DNA of 12,004 nt. It comes from Lentisphaerota bacterium (GTDB lineage Bacteria; Verrucomicrobiota; Lentisphaeria; Victivallales; GWF2-50-93). The notes under the pieces are model-generated. The model was not told the DNA's origin. It worked only from the letters and a program-made list of their open reading frames with translations, and made no database searches. Made by a program: the position numbers and the translations under genes. Of the stretch, positions 11,866-12,004 are shown piece after piece (within the stretch, counting starts at the first letter, position 1; each line of letters begins with the position of its first letter). The stretch covers positions 1 through 12,004 of the forward strand of contig JANYBI010000770.1 of NCBI GenBank assembly GCA_025360875.1, read 5' to 3'.

Positions 11866-12004
11866 ATGAATGATAATGTCATCAAAACGGAAGGCCTGCA
11901 GAAAATATTCGGCCGAGGAAAAGAGGCGGTCAAGGGAATTGATCTTGATGTTTCCAGAGGCTCGGTCTATGTGTTTTTCGGCAGGAACGGCGCCGGAAAA
12001 ACGA
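11866..12004 (+). CDS. ABC transporter ATP-binding protein, 5' part only
   Basis: Only the first 46 codons are in the window. The protein begins MNDNVIKTEGLQKIFG and continues through KEAVKGIDLDVSRGSVYVFFGRNGAGKT. The last eight residues are an intact Walker A (P-loop) motif; the A-loop aromatic position near FG at 15-16 and the 'GIDLDVSRGSVY' strand pair are typical of ABC-2 exporter ATPases of the CcmA/YtrB type. CAGGAGG (11851-11857) lies eight bases before the ATG, and only one base separates the ATG from the stop of the second permease, so it is the same operon. It should power the two permeases. The signature motif, Walker B and the C-terminus lie beyond the window edge. Confidence 0.93.
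   Translation, partial: MNDNVIKTEGLQKIFGRGKEAVKGIDLDVSRGSVYVFFGRNGAGKT

Overview
The window looks like chromosomal DNA from a free-living or gut-associated bacterium of the PVC group, most likely Lentisphaerota/Victivallales or a relative. This is an inference. It rests on a solitary GH2 beta-mannosidase paired with an AraC regulator, and on ABC-2 permeases carrying a large C-terminal domain that ends in an 'LKIYKTIHGSYPDSL..LVPE..' module of the kind common in planctomycetes and their relatives. Base composition is moderate in the left part and visibly AT-richer in the permease genes. Most genes have good GGAG/AAGGAG ribosome-binding sites. No rRNA, tRNA, CRISPR array or transposase gene was seen.

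Layout. (1) 1-1717, plus strand: a PiT phosphate transporter whose first membrane helix appears clipped next to an imperfect 25-bp tandem repeat, then a YqhA/UPF0114 membrane protein. (2) 1755-3246: a TerC/YjbE-type metal exporter on the minus strand, divergent from a small lipoprotein on the plus strand, with a 12-bp palindrome between them. (3) 3252-3756: a small unrecognised cytoplasmic protein (minus), then a palindromic, MITE-like repeat flanked by 9-bp direct repeats. (4) 3757-7213: an AraC regulator (minus) divergent from the beta-mannosidase (plus). The control region holds a 26-bp perfect palindrome abutting the beta-mannosidase ribosome-binding site, and a strong sigma70-like promoter that would make the AraC message leaderless. 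(5) 7214-7472: a second dispersed-type repeat, then a promoter/operator. (6) 7473 to the end: an apparent operon of a YtrA-type GntR repressor, two tandem paralogous ABC-2 permeases each fused to a roughly 400-residue predicted extracytoplasmic domain, and the start of the ABC ATPase, cut at its Walker A motif by the window edge.

How they work together. The AraC/beta-mannosidase pair looks like a self-contained sensor-enzyme unit for manno-oligosaccharides. The GntR-permease-permease-ATPase cluster looks like a self-regulated ABC-2 export or stress-response system, in which the repressor binds a 24-bp dyad over its own promoter and the two permeases form a heterodimer. The paired ectodomain-bearing permeases are the most unusual part of the window, and no function can be assigned to the ectodomains from sequence alone.
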